From Thiocapsa roseopersicina (GTDB taxonomy: Bacteria > Pseudomonadota > Gammaproteobacteria > Chromatiales > Chromatiaceae): DNA of 64,000 nucleotides. Below are positions 56,035 to 64,000 of this stretch, in pieces (the first letter of the stretch is position 1; every line of letters starts with the position of its first letter). Below the pieces are notes generated by a model that saw nothing but the letters and a program-made list of their open reading frames with translations, made no database searches and was not told the origin of the DNA. Where the stretch lies: NCBI RefSeq assembly GCF_900106925.1, contig NZ_FNNZ01000008.1, forward strand, positions 142,455-206,454, given 5' to 3'. The position numbers were made by a program, and so were the translations under genes.

Positions 56035-57981
56035 ATGTCGGAAGAGAAGGTCTACCAGGTTCCTGCTGACATCGCCGCCAAGGCCCATGTCAACGCCGAG
56101 CAGTACGCCGCCATGTATCAGCGGTCCATCGACGACCCGCAGGGGTTCTGGGCCGAGCAGGCCGAGACATTCCTGACTTGGTCCAAGCCGTGGGATTCGG
56201 TCATGGACTACAGCTTCCAGGCCGACGACCTGCACATCAAGTGGTTCCAAGGCGGCAAGCTCAATGTCTCCTACAACTGCCTGGACCGCCATCTGGCCAC
56301 CCGCGGCGATCAGGTCGCCATCATCTGGGAAGGCGACAATCCCGAGGAAGACCGCAAGATCACCTATCGCGAGCTGCACGCCGAGGTCTGCAAACTGGCG
56401 AACGTGTTCAAATCACGCGGCGTCAAAAAGGGCGATCGGGTCTGCATCTATCTGCCGATGATCGCCGAAGCGGCCGTCGCCATGCTGGCCTGTACCCGCA
56501 TCGGCGCGGTGCATTCCATCGTCTTCGGCGGCTTCTCGCCCGACTCGCTGCGCGACCGCGTGCTCGACTCCGAGTGCAAGCTGGTCATCACCTCCGACGA
56601 GAGCGTGCGCGGCGGACGTCATATCCCGCTCAAGAAAAACGCCGACACGGCGATGCTCGAATGCCCGAACGTCGAGACCGTGGTCGTGGTGCGGCGCACC
56701 GGCGGCAAGGTCGAGTGGACCGAGGGCCGCGACATCTGGTACGACGAGGCCATCGCCGCAGCGTCCGCCGAGTGCGCGCCCGAGGAGATGGACGCGGAAG
56801 ACCCGCTCTTCATCCTCTATACCTCCGGCTCCACCGGCAAGCCCAAGGGTGTGCAGCACACCACCGGCGGCTATCTGGTCTATGCGGCCATGACTCACAA
56901 GTACACCTTCGACTATCAGGAAGGCGAGGTCTACTGGTGTACCGCCGACGTCGGCTGGGTCACGGGTCACACCTATATCGTCTATGGGCCGCTGGCCAAC
57001 GGCGCCACCTCGCTGATGTTCGAGGGCATCCCGAACTACCCGGATATGTCGCGTTTCTGGGAGGTCATCGACAAACACAATGTCGCCATCTTCTACACCG
57101 CGCCCACCGCCATCCGCTCGCTGATGCGCGCCGGCGAGGAGCCGGTCAAGAAGACCTCGCGCAAATCGCTGCGCATCCTCGGCTCGGTCGGCGAGCCCAT
57201 CAACCCGGAAGCCTGGGAGTGGTACTACCGCATCGTCGGCGACGAGCGCTGCCCGATCGTCGACACTTGGTGGCAGACCGAGACCGGCGGTCATCTCATC
57301 ACCCCGCTGCCCGGCGCAACGGCGCTCAAACCAGGCTCGGCCACGCGCCCATTCTTCGGTGTGGTCCCGGCGCTGGTCGACCCGGCTGAAGGCACCCTGA
57401 TCGAAGGCCCCGGCGAGGGCGCGCTGGTGCTGTCGCGTCCTTGGCCGGCGATGATGCGTACCCTGTATGGCGATCACGCGCGCTTTGCCGACACCTATTT
57501 CCGGCAGTATCCGGGGTATTACTTCACGGGTGACGGCGCGCGGCGCGACGCGGACGGCTATTACTGGATCACCGGGCGCATCGACGACGTGCTGAACGTC
57601 TCTGGCCATCGTCTCGGTACCGCCGAGATCGAATCGGCGCTGGTGCTGCATCCGCATGTCGCCGAGGCCGCCGTGGTCGGCTACCCACACGACCTCAAGG
57701 GCCAGGGCATCTATGCCTATGTCACCCCGATGTCCGGCATCGAGCCAACCGACGAGCTGAAAAAGGAGCTGGTGGCCATGGTCCGCGGCGAGATCGGCCC
57801 GATCGCCATCGTCGACATCATCCAGTGGGCACCCAGCCTGCCCAAGACCCGTTCGGGCAAGATCATGCGCCGGATTCTGCGCAAGATCGCCGCCAACGAG
57901 ATCGATTCGCTCGGCGACACCTCGACCTTGGCCGATCCGACGGTGGTGAATGACCTGATCGAGAATCGCCTCAACAAGTAG
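56035..57981 (+). CDS. acs: Acetyl-CoA synthetase
   Basis: A 648-residue AMP-forming ligase converting acetate, ATP and CoA to acetyl-CoA. P-loop [11 protein letters not shown] near residue 262, the WWQTETGGH motif and the C-terminal catalytic, acetylatable Lys in TRSGKIMRR (near 610) are all intact. The ATG at 56035 with GAGGAG upstream gives the family-standard [10 protein letters not shown]; the frame is open earlier but without family similarity. It completes the uptake/activation cluster with the symporter genes. Confidence 0.96.
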   Translation: MSEEKVYQVPADIAAKAHVNAEQYAAMYQRSIDDPQGFWAEQAETFLTWSKPWDSVMDYSFQADDLHIKWFQGGKLNVSYNCLDRHLATRGDQVAIIWEGDNPEEDRKITYRELHAEVCKLANVFKSRGVKKGDRVCIYLPMIAEAAVAMLACTRIGAVHSIVFGGFSPDSLRDRVLDSECKLVITSDESVRGGRHIPLKKNADTAMLECPNVETVVVVRRTGGKVEWTEGRDIWYDEAIAAASAECAPEEMDAEDPLFILYTSGSTGKPKGVQHTTGGYLVYAAMTHKYTFDYQEGEVYWCTADVGWVTGHTYIVYGPLANGATSLMFEGIPNYPDMSRFWEVIDKHNVAIFYTAPTAIRSLMRAGEEPVKKTSRKSLRILGSVGEPINPEAWEWYYRIVGDERCPIVDTWWQTETGGHLITPLPGATALKPGSATRPFFGVVPALVDPAEGTLIEGPGEGALVLSRPWPAMMRTLYGDHARFADTYFRQYPGYYFTGDGARRDADGYYWITGRIDDVLNVSGHRLGTAEIESALVLHPHVAEAAVVGYPHDLKGQGIYAYVTPMSGIEPTDELKKELVAMVRGEIGPIAIVDIIQWAPSLPKTRSGKIMRRILRKIAANEIDSLGDTSTLADPTVVNDLIENRLNK

Positions 57982-57992
57982 AGGAACGCGGC

Positions 57993-58024
57993 CGATCGCC
58001 TGCGTCGCGAGGCAGGGGCGATCG
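57993..58024 (+). terminator. Possible hairpin after acs
   Basis: CGATCGCC…TGC pairs with GCA…GGCGATCG around a short loop, just after the acs stop. No T-run follows, so terminator function is uncertain. Confidence 0.35.
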
Positions 58025-58136
58025 CCCAAACGAAACGGTTCGCGGAACCGAACCGCACGACCCGCGGCCATCGCTCTCGACACCTGCGGGACCGATGGCT
58101 GCGAGGCCGTGCACATAATGTAAAAGCGCGGTCAAT

Positions 58137-58970
58137 ATGAGCTCGAGTTTCAGAGTCGGCGTCTTCGTAGATGCCGAGAATGTCCGCTACAACGGCGGTT
58201 TTCAGATGCGCTACGACGTGCTGCGACGCTTCGCGGCACGTGAAGGCGGCATCCTGCAACGCTTGAACACCTACATGGCCTTCGACGCCGAGCGGGCTCG
58301 CGAGGACATGGAATACAAGAAAAAGGCGCAGACCTACCAGCAGATGGTGCGGGACTTCGGCTGGAAGATCACCGTGAAACTGGTCCGGCGTTATACTGAC
58401 GAAAGCGGCAACGTCACCACCAAGGCCAACGCCGATCTCGACATGGCGGTCGATGCCATGCTTCAGGCCAACAAACTCGATCAAGTCCTGCTGGTGACGG
58501 GCGACGGCGATTTTCTTCAAGTCGTCGAAGCGTTGCAAAATACCGGCTGCCGGGTCGAGCTGATGGGCTTCAAGAACGTCTCGCGCCAACTTCAGCAACA
58601 GGTCGACGCCTACTATTCCGGATTCCTGATCCCCGATCTGCTGCCGATCTCCTACGAGCCGCGCAACGAGTGGGGCAAGCCCGGATCCTGCGTGCGCGGG
58701 GTCTGCACCAAGTGGTTTGCGGACAAGGGTTATGGTTTTTTGAGGATCATGGACCGCATCTCGCCCTCGCTGTGGGTGACGGATCCACGGGAAGCGGATT
58801 CGCCTTACATCAGCGTCTTTTGCCATGTCAACGAGTTGGCCGACGATGTCACCGAGGACATGTTGATGAGCCGTGAGACGGTGCTCGAGTTCTATCTCAA
58901 CGAGAGCGAGCAGAAGGACAACGGCCTGGTCGCGAGCAATGTCCGACTCGCATTTTCAGTCAACCGCTGA
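58137..58970 (+). CDS. NYN-domain (LabA/DUF88) RNase-like protein
   Basis: A 277-residue protein. Residues about 5-170 form an NYN (PIN-like) domain with the acidic active-site positions VGVFVDAENVR, ANADLDMAVDAML and LLVTGDGDFLQVVEAL. The C-terminal part contains CTKWFADKGYGFLRI, reminiscent of a cold-shock/OB-type domain and followed by ISVFCHVNELADDV. LabA-like proteins are predicted ribonucleases; some affect gene expression and biofilm. It is 20 bases upstream of pilB on the same strand, possibly co-transcribed with the pilus genes. Confidence 0.88.
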   Translation: MSSSFRVGVFVDAENVRYNGGFQMRYDVLRRFAAREGGILQRLNTYMAFDAERAREDMEYKKKAQTYQQMVRDFGWKITVKLVRRYTDESGNVTTKANADLDMAVDAMLQANKLDQVLLVTGDGDFLQVVEALQNTGCRVELMGFKNVSRQLQQQVDAYYSGFLIPDLLPISYEPRNEWGKPGSCVRGVCTKWFADKGYGFLRIMDRISPSLWVTDPREADSPYISVFCHVNELADDVTEDMLMSRETVLEFYLNESEQKDNGLVASNVRLAFSVNR

Positions 58971-58990
58971 CGCGCGACGACAGACAAGCC

Positions 58991-60706
58991 ATGGCGACGG
59001 ACCAATCAGCCAAGAACAAGCTCTCGGGACTCGCCTTGCGCCTGGTGCGCGACAACCTGATCTCCGAGCGTGACGCGATCGCCGCTTACGACGACGCGAC
59101 CCGCCGCCGGCAAGCCTTCGTCTCGTATCTCGTCGAGCAGAAGCTGCTCGACAGTCGGCGTATCGCCGTGGCAGCCTCGCACGAGTTCGGGGTGCCGCTG
59201 CTCGATCTGCATGCACTGGATTTGCTGAACCTTCCGGTGAACCTGGTCGATGAGCGACTGGTTCGCAAGCACCGGGCGCTGCCGATCTTCCGTCGCGGCA
59301 ACCGCCTCTTCCTGGCCCTGTCCGATCCGACCAACGATCAGGCGCTCGAAGAGATCCGATTCAACACCGGGCTGGCGACCGACGCGGTGCTGGTTGAAGA
59401 GGACAAGCTCAAGGCCGCGATCGAGACCGCGATCGAGGCCCAGGACACGACCATGACCGAGCTCATGGACGCGGACCTGGAGAAGCTCGAGATCACCCCG
59501 GACGACGAGGATCTGCGCGAAGACGCCGACATCAACATCGACGACGCGCCGATCGTTCGGTACGTGAACAAGGTGCTGGTGGATGCCATCTCGGCGGGCG
59601 CCTCGGACATCCACTTCGAGCCCTACGAGAAGTTCTTTCGCGTGCGCTTCAGACAAGACGGCATGTTGCGCGAGGTGGCGAGTCCACCCATGAATATCGC
59701 CGGGCGTCTGGTCGCACGGCTCAAGGTGATGTCCCGGATGAACATCGCCGAGCGTCGTGTCCCTCAGGACGGACGCATCAAGCTCAAGGTCAGTCGGACG
59801 CGCGACATCGATTTCCGCGTCAATACCTTGCCGACCCTTTACGGCGAGAAGGTTGTCCTGCGGATCCTCGATTCCGCGTCGGCTCAGGTCGGCATCGAGG
59901 CACTGGGCTTCGAGCTCGATCAGCGTACCGCATTCCTGGAGGCCATCCACAAGCCGTACGGCATGATCCTGGTCACCGGCCCGACCGGATCCGGAAAAAC
60001 GGTATCCCTCTACACCGCGCTCAACCTCTTGAATCAGCCAGACATCAATATCTCGACGGTCGAAGATCCGGTCGAGATCCAGGTTCCGGGGATCAATCAG
60101 GTCAGCATGAATCCCAAGACGGGGCTGACCTTCGCCGCAGCGCTCCGTGCGTTCCTGCGTCAGGACCCGGACATCGTCATGGTCGGCGAGATTCGCGATC
60201 TGGAGACCGCGGAGATCGCGGTCAAGGCCGCGCAGACCGGACATCTGGTGCTCTCCACACTCCATACCAACGACGCCCCGCAGTCGCTGACGCGTCTCGC
60301 CAACATGGGCGTTGCGCCCTTCAATATCGCTTCGTCGGTTCTGCTCATCATGGCCCAACGTCTTGCGCGGCGCCTCTGTCCGCACTGCAAGGCGCCCGAG
60401 GACCTTCCGCGCGAGGTACTGCGCCAGGAGGGCTTCAGCGAGGCGGATATCGAGGAGGGGATCGTCGTCTTCGGACCCGTCGGATGCGATCGCTGCACCA
60501 AGGGCTACCGCGGGCGTGTCGGCATCTTCCAAGTGATGCCGGTGTCGGAGTCGATCCGGCGGCTGATTCTCGAGGGGGGCAACTCGATGCAGCTCGCCGA
60601 GCAGGCCCATCGCGAAGGGGTGGCGGACCTGCGGGAATCCGGTCTGCGCAAGGTCAAAGAGGGGATGACGAGCCTCGAGGAGCTCAACCGAGTCACTAAG
60701 GAGTGA
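58991..60706 (+). CDS. pilB: Type IV pilus assembly ATPase PilB
   Basis: A 571-residue hexameric ATPase driving pilus extension. N-terminal MshEN-like domain; the secretion-ATPase core has Walker A GPTGSGKT near residue 330, STVEDPVEIQVPG (Asp box), Walker B-type MVGEIRDLETAEIAV and HTNDAPQSLTRL (His box). A zinc site CPHC…CDRC lies near residues 463-501. Length and motifs match PilB rather than GspE, supported by pilC and pilD next to it. The pilC frame begins at its stop. Confidence 0.95.
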   Translation: MATDQSAKNKLSGLALRLVRDNLISERDAIAAYDDATRRRQAFVSYLVEQKLLDSRRIAVAASHEFGVPLLDLHALDLLNLPVNLVDERLVRKHRALPIFRRGNRLFLALSDPTNDQALEEIRFNTGLATDAVLVEEDKLKAAIETAIEAQDTTMTELMDADLEKLEITPDDEDLREDADINIDDAPIVRYVNKVLVDAISAGASDIHFEPYEKFFRVRFRQDGMLREVASPPMNIAGRLVARLKVMSRMNIAERRVPQDGRIKLKVSRTRDIDFRVNTLPTLYGEKVVLRILDSASAQVGIEALGFELDQRTAFLEAIHKPYGMILVTGPTGSGKTVSLYTALNLLNQPDINISTVEDPVEIQVPGINQVSMNPKTGLTFAAALRAFLRQDPDIVMVGEIRDLETAEIAVKAAQTGHLVLSTLHTNDAPQSLTRLANMGVAPFNIASSVLLIMAQRLARRLCPHCKAPEDLPREVLRQEGFSEADIEEGIVVFGPVGCDRCTKGYRGRVGIFQVMPVSESIRRLILEGGNSMQLAEQAHREGVADLRESGLRKVKEGMTSLEELNRVTKE

Positions 60707-60717
60707 CGAGAACGCTC

Positions 60718-61965
60718 ATGGCAACCGCACTTAAAGCAAAGCCGAAACCCAAATCGCAGGCCGAGAAGGCTTACGTCTTCACCTGGGAAGGACGCGACAG
60801 GCGCGGGGCCAAGGTGACGGGCGAGACCCGCGCGGCCAGCATGACGATGGTGCGGGCCGATCTACGACGGCAAGGCGTGAGCCCGACCAAGGTCAAGAAA
60901 AAGCCCCAACCGCTCTTCAGCCGCAAGAAGAAGATCACCAGCACGGATCTGGCCATCTTCAGCCGGCAGCTCGCGACCATGATGTCCGCCGGCGTTCCAT
61001 TGGTGCAGGCGTTCGATATCGTCGGACGCGGCCACGAAAACCCGGCGATGCAGGACTTGATCCTGGGGATCAAGCAAGACATCGAGAGCGGTACCGCCAT
61101 GGCGCTGGCGATGGGCAAATATCCGCTGTATTTCGACGACCTGGTCTGCAACCTGGTCGCTGCCGGCGAGCAGGCCGGCGTGCTGGACGTCCTGCTCGAC
61201 AAGATCGCGACCTACAAGGAAAAGACCGAGTCGATCAAGGGCAAGATCAAGAAGGCCATGTTCTACCCGGTGGCGGTCATCGCGGTGGCCATCATCGTGA
61301 GCGCGGTTCTGCTCATCTTCGTCATCCCGCAGTTCAAGGATCTGTTCGCGAGCTTCGGCGCGGACCTGCCCGCCTTTACCCTCATGGTGATCGGCCTGTC
61401 CGATGCACTTCAGAAATGGTGGTGGGCGATCCTCCTCGGACTCGGCGCGGTCGGCTATGTCATCGGCAATACCTTCAAGCGCTCGCGCGCGTTCCGCGAG
61501 GCGATCGATCGAACGGCGCTGAAGATCCCGATCATTGGGCCGATCCTCAACAAGGCCGCGCTCGCGCGCTTCGCCAGGACGCTTTCGACCATGTTCGCCG
61601 CCGGCGTGCCGCTGGTCGAGGCTCTGGACTCGGTCTCGGGTGCAACCGGCAACATCGTCTACCAGAACGCGGTCTTGAAGATGCGCGAAGAGGTGGCCAC
61701 CGGGCAATCGCTGCAACTCTCGATGCGCCAGCAGGACCTGTTCCCGCATATGGTCATTCAAATGACATCCATAGGGGAGGAGTCGGGGTCGCTCGACGAC
61801 ATGCTCGCGAAGGTCGCCGACTTCTACGAGGAACAGGTCGACAACGCGGTCGACAGTCTCAGCAGCCTGCTCGAGCCACTGATCATGGTCGTTATCGGCG
61901 GCCTGGTCGGGAGCCTGATCATCGCCATGTACCTGCCGATCTTCAAACTGGCCTCGGTCGTTTAA
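60718..61965 (+). CDS. pilC: Type IV pilus inner-membrane platform protein PilC
   Basis: A 415-residue inner-membrane protein with two T2SSF domains and three TM helices (about residues 180-210, 230-255 and 385-410). KAYVFTWEGRDRRGAKVTGE is the family N-terminus, and FSRQLATMMSAGVPLVQAFD and FARTLSTMFAAGVPLVEALD mark the two repeats. The start was set at the ATG 60718; a GTG at 60703 overlapping the pilB stop is possible. Its TAA is the first codon of the palindromic element. Confidence 0.94.
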   Translation: MATALKAKPKPKSQAEKAYVFTWEGRDRRGAKVTGETRAASMTMVRADLRRQGVSPTKVKKKPQPLFSRKKKITSTDLAIFSRQLATMMSAGVPLVQAFDIVGRGHENPAMQDLILGIKQDIESGTAMALAMGKYPLYFDDLVCNLVAAGEQAGVLDVLLDKIATYKEKTESIKGKIKKAMFYPVAVIAVAIIVSAVLLIFVIPQFKDLFASFGADLPAFTLMVIGLSDALQKWWWAILLGLGAVGYVIGNTFKRSRAFREAIDRTALKIPIIGPILNKAALARFARTLSTMFAAGVPLVEALDSVSGATGNIVYQNAVLKMREEVATGQSLQLSMRQQDLFPHMVIQMTSIGEESGSLDDMLAKVADFYEEQVDNAVDSLSSLLEPLIMVVIGGLVGSLIIAMYLPIFKLASVV

Positions 61966-62154
61966 ACCGCGCCCGGTGCTGTATGGGTCATGCGTTGGAG
62001 TGGTTCGGCCGGGCCAGCTCCGACGACTGTCGGAGTTGGCGCGGTTTAAAGTATTAAGAAATATTAACTTTAAACCGCGTCTCACCGAGACCGAAGACAT
62101 CTCCGAAGCCAAACGCTACATGAGAATGACGCATCTCGCTCTGGACGCGGTTTA
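61963..62154. repeat. Two-unit palindromic element, copy 3 (stop-codon bordering)
   Basis: 192 bases from the pilC stop codon. Left 61963-62048 starts TAAACCGCGCC and ends GGCGCGGTTTA. A 22-base AT-rich linker (62049-62070) follows. Right 62071-62154 starts TAAACCGCGTC and ends GACGCGGTTTA. The right unit is about 92% identical to that of copy 2 by eye. It separates pilC from pilD by 296 bases and could reduce read-through between them. Confidence 0.82.
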
Positions 62155-62261
62155 GTTCGCATCGGACCTTGCCCATGCCGTTCCGGCCCGGTCGCCGTCG
62201 CGGATACGGCTCGGAAAGCTGCTTTCACTGATCACCGACTCGACGGCCAAGGGGGCCCTGA

Positions 62262-63140
62262 ATGGATTGGATTGACGTTTTCGAGCAAACCCCGCTGCTG
62301 CTCTATGCGGTCTCGATCCTCGTCGGACTGATCGTCGGCAGCTTTCTCAATGTCGTCATCCTGCGGCTCCCTCGAATGCTCGAAGACGACTGGGCGCGTG
62401 ACTGCGCCGAGCTCTCCGGCACGGCGAACCCAACCGAGCCACCGGACCAAGAACGGCTCTCGCTGGCCCATCCGCCCTCCACCTGCGGGCACTGCGGTCA
62501 TCGAATTCGCGCGCACGAGAACATCCCGGTCTTGAGCTATCTTCTCCTGCGCGGTCGATGCTCGGCCTGCGGCGCGGGGATCGGTCTACGCTATCCATTG
62601 GTGGAGATCTTCACGGCGCTGCTCACACTGATCGTCGTCCTGCAATTGGGTCTCGGCTGGCAGACCGGCCCCGCCCTCCTGCTCACCTGGGCACTGATCG
62701 CACTTGCCGTGATCGACTTCGACACCCAGCTTCTACCCGACAGCATCACACTGCCGCTGCTCTGGCTCGGCTTGGTCCTGAGCCTCTTTACAGTCTTCAC
62801 CGACAGTCACTCGGCGATCATCGGCGCCGTCGCTGGCTACCTCAGCCTCTGGTCCGTCTTCCATCTTTTTCGACTGACCACCGGTAAGGAAGGCATGGGC
62901 TACGGCGACTTCAAGCTGCTGGCACTCTTCGGCGCCTGGCTAGGCTGGCAGTCCCTGCCGCAGATCATCCTTTTGTCCGCGCTGACCGGGGCTGTGCTTG
63001 GGCTCGCACTGATCCTGAGCGGCCGCCATGCGCGGGGCGCCCCCATGCCGTTCGGTCCCTTTCTCGCGGCAGCGGGCTGGATCAGCCTGATCTGGGGAGA
63101 GCAGATCAACCAGACCTACTTACAGATGGTGGGACTCTAG
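62262..63140 (+). CDS. pilD: Prepilin peptidase/N-methyltransferase PilD
   Basis: A 292-residue inner-membrane enzyme that cleaves and N-methylates prepilins. The zinc-binding CGHCGHRIRAHENIPVLSYL with CSACG lies in the first cytoplasmic loop. The catalytic Asp residues are in VIDFDTQLLPDSITLPLLWL and GYGDFKLLALFGAW, as in TFPP aspartic proteases. About eight TM segments. It lies downstream of pilC after the palindromic element, and its stop codon starts the next short palindrome. Confidence 0.95.
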   Translation: MDWIDVFEQTPLLLYAVSILVGLIVGSFLNVVILRLPRMLEDDWARDCAELSGTANPTEPPDQERLSLAHPPSTCGHCGHRIRAHENIPVLSYLLLRGRCSACGAGIGLRYPLVEIFTALLTLIVVLQLGLGWQTGPALLLTWALIALAVIDFDTQLLPDSITLPLLWLGLVLSLFTVFTDSHSAIIGAVAGYLSLWSVFHLFRLTTGKEGMGYGDFKLLALFGAWLGWQSLPQIILLSALTGAVLGLALILSGRHARGAPMPFGPFLAAAGWISLIWGEQINQTYLQMVGL

Positions 63141-63164
63141 ACCGCGTCCGGCACACTCGGTTTA
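63138..63164. repeat. Short degenerate copy of the TAAACCGCG-type palindrome
   Basis: 27 bases beginning TAGACCGCGTCC and ending ACTCGGTTTA, overlapping the pilD stop codon. It looks like a deleted solo remnant of the larger elements, with weaker arms. Confidence 0.5.
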
Positions 63165-63219
63165 GATGGGTTTCCTTTTGAACGCGTCCGCGAGGCGGCG
63201 CACGGATTCGGACCACGAG

Positions 63220-63837
63220 ATGCTTCTAATCGGCTTGACCGGCGGTATCGGCAGCGGCAAGTCGACCGTTGCGGACGCATTGGCCGCTCGCGGCGCGGGC
63301 GTGATCGACACCGATGTCATCGCGCGTGAATTGACCGAGCCCGAGCAGCCGGCGCTCGCCGAGATCGCCGCAACCTTCGGCGCCGACCTCATCGGGCCGG
63401 ACGGGCGGCTCGACCGCGATGCCTTGCGCATGCAGGTCTTCTCCGACCCGGACGCACGCACCCGGCTGGAGGGCATCCTGCATCCAAGGATCAAAGACCG
63501 GATGCTCGAGCGACTTGCGGCGCTCGACGCGCCCTACGCCGTCTTGGTCATCCCGCTTCTCTTCGAGACCAACCAACACACGCTCGTCGATCGCGTCCTC
63601 GTCGTCGATATCCCGGAGGGAGCACAACGCGAGCGGGTGCGTCGGCGCAGCGGTCTGACACTCGGCGAAATCGACCGCATTGTCGCCAGCCAGATCAGCC
63701 GTGAAGAACGTCTTGCCCTAGCAGACGACATCCTGGACAACAGCGGCGACCTCCCTGCCCTCTTGGCGCAGGCCGAACGCATCCATCTCAAGTACATCGA
63801 TCTCGCCGAAGACGGGAAGGACCGCGAGGTTCGTTAG
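63220..63837 (+). CDS. coaE: Dephospho-CoA kinase
   Basis: A 205-residue P-loop kinase for the last step of coenzyme A synthesis. Walker A LTGGIGSGKSTVADAL near residue 6, GVIDTDVIARELT, LEGILHPRIKDRM and VLVIPLLFETN are family signatures. The ATG at 63220 gives the standard MLLIGLTGG start; an in-frame ATG at 63166 adds 18 non-conserved residues. pilD upstream of coaE is the classical gammaproteobacterial order. Confidence 0.95.
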   Translation: MLLIGLTGGIGSGKSTVADALAARGAGVIDTDVIARELTEPEQPALAEIAATFGADLIGPDGRLDRDALRMQVFSDPDARTRLEGILHPRIKDRMLERLAALDAPYAVLVIPLLFETNQHTLVDRVLVVDIPEGAQRERVRRRSGLTLGEIDRIVASQISREERLALADDILDNSGDLPALLAQAERIHLKYIDLAEDGKDREVR

Positions 63838-63895
63838 ATCCCGCCGGCACTGTGGCGATCTTCAGCCCTTTCGTAACCGAGTCGTCACACAGGTC

Positions 63896-63923
63896 TTGAC
63901 AGTCCTCTCGAGTCGTATAGAAT
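63896..63923 (+). promoter_or_regulatory. Strong sigma70-type promoter near the right edge
   Basis: TTGACA at 63896-63901 and TAGAAT at 63918-63923 with a 16-base spacer. The TATAGAATGCGC form resembles stable-RNA promoters in gammaproteobacteria. The transcript would continue past the window end, so its gene is not seen. Confidence 0.65.
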
Positions 63924-64000
63924 GCGCGGCTCGCTGAGGGGAAACCGCGGCGGGGGTGGTCCTGGAGGGGCTGCCGGAGGCAGGGAGAGGTGGTGTTGAG

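Overview
This 64-kb window looks like chromosomal DNA of a high-GC gammaproteobacterium. The protein set resembles purple sulfur bacteria of the Chromatiaceae (Thiocapsa/Allochromatium-like). That placement is an inference from how the proteins read; no photosynthesis or sulfur-oxidation genes lie inside the window. It is mainly housekeeping sequence with several accessory pockets. No tRNA, rRNA, CRISPR array or classical IS element with ends was recognised.

Left part (1-10.3 kb): the 5' part of cmk and then aroA (minus strand), yhbY (plus strand), and a four-gene secreted/outer-membrane block on the minus strand (2.4-7.8 kb). This block encodes an exported subunit-like protein, a small exported beta-rich protein, a periplasmic chaperone-like protein and a 994-residue usher-like outer-membrane protein. 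It reads as an uncharacterised surface-appendage or surface-layer assembly system. A CysB-type LysR regulator is divergent from it, followed by a DUF368 (PopT-like) membrane protein.

Middle left (10.3-24.8 kb): a long minus-strand run with MoxR, DUF58, DUF4381, BatA, a BatB-BatC fusion and BatD (the Bat/aerotolerance-type envelope complex), followed by a giant hybrid histidine kinase. Next to it are a Gph-like phosphatase and a double-CDGSH Fe-S protein.

Middle (25-38 kb): small accessory genes. These are a DUF2189 membrane protein, NhaR-like regulator, PhnA-like protein, YkgJ-like Cys cluster, spermidine-synthase-like protein, and an HvfA-type Cys-rich secreted peptide with six EGKCG motifs and no visible modification enzymes. 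Then comes a sugar/glycan-modification pocket (D-2-hydroxyacid dehydrogenase, RmlC-like cupin, GT2, Gfo/Idh/MocA oxidoreductase), a CoA-binding protein, an esterase/lipase translationally overlapped with a REP-associated tyrosine transposase (RAYT), and a vanadium-haloperoxidase-like secreted enzyme.

Right part (38.7-64 kb): an ERCC4-type nuclease whose reading frame runs without a stop into argG; a PQQ-type sugar dehydrogenase/DUF971/hemH run; hemerythrin; a K+ channel with RCK domains; the thrC/isopropylmalate-synthase-like/DUF6394 run; an acetate-uptake and activation cluster (an internally duplicated DUF4212 subunit, an ActP-like symporter, a CBS/DUF294 regulator, a DnaQ-like exonuclease, acs); a NYN RNase; pilB-pilC-pilD with coaE; and a strong sigma70-type promoter at the right edge.

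Several families of palindromic intergenic repeats are scattered through the window. The most striking is a ~191-bp two-unit element present three times (41.2, 46.7 and 62.0 kb), whose TAAACCGCG ends supply the stop codons of flanking genes.
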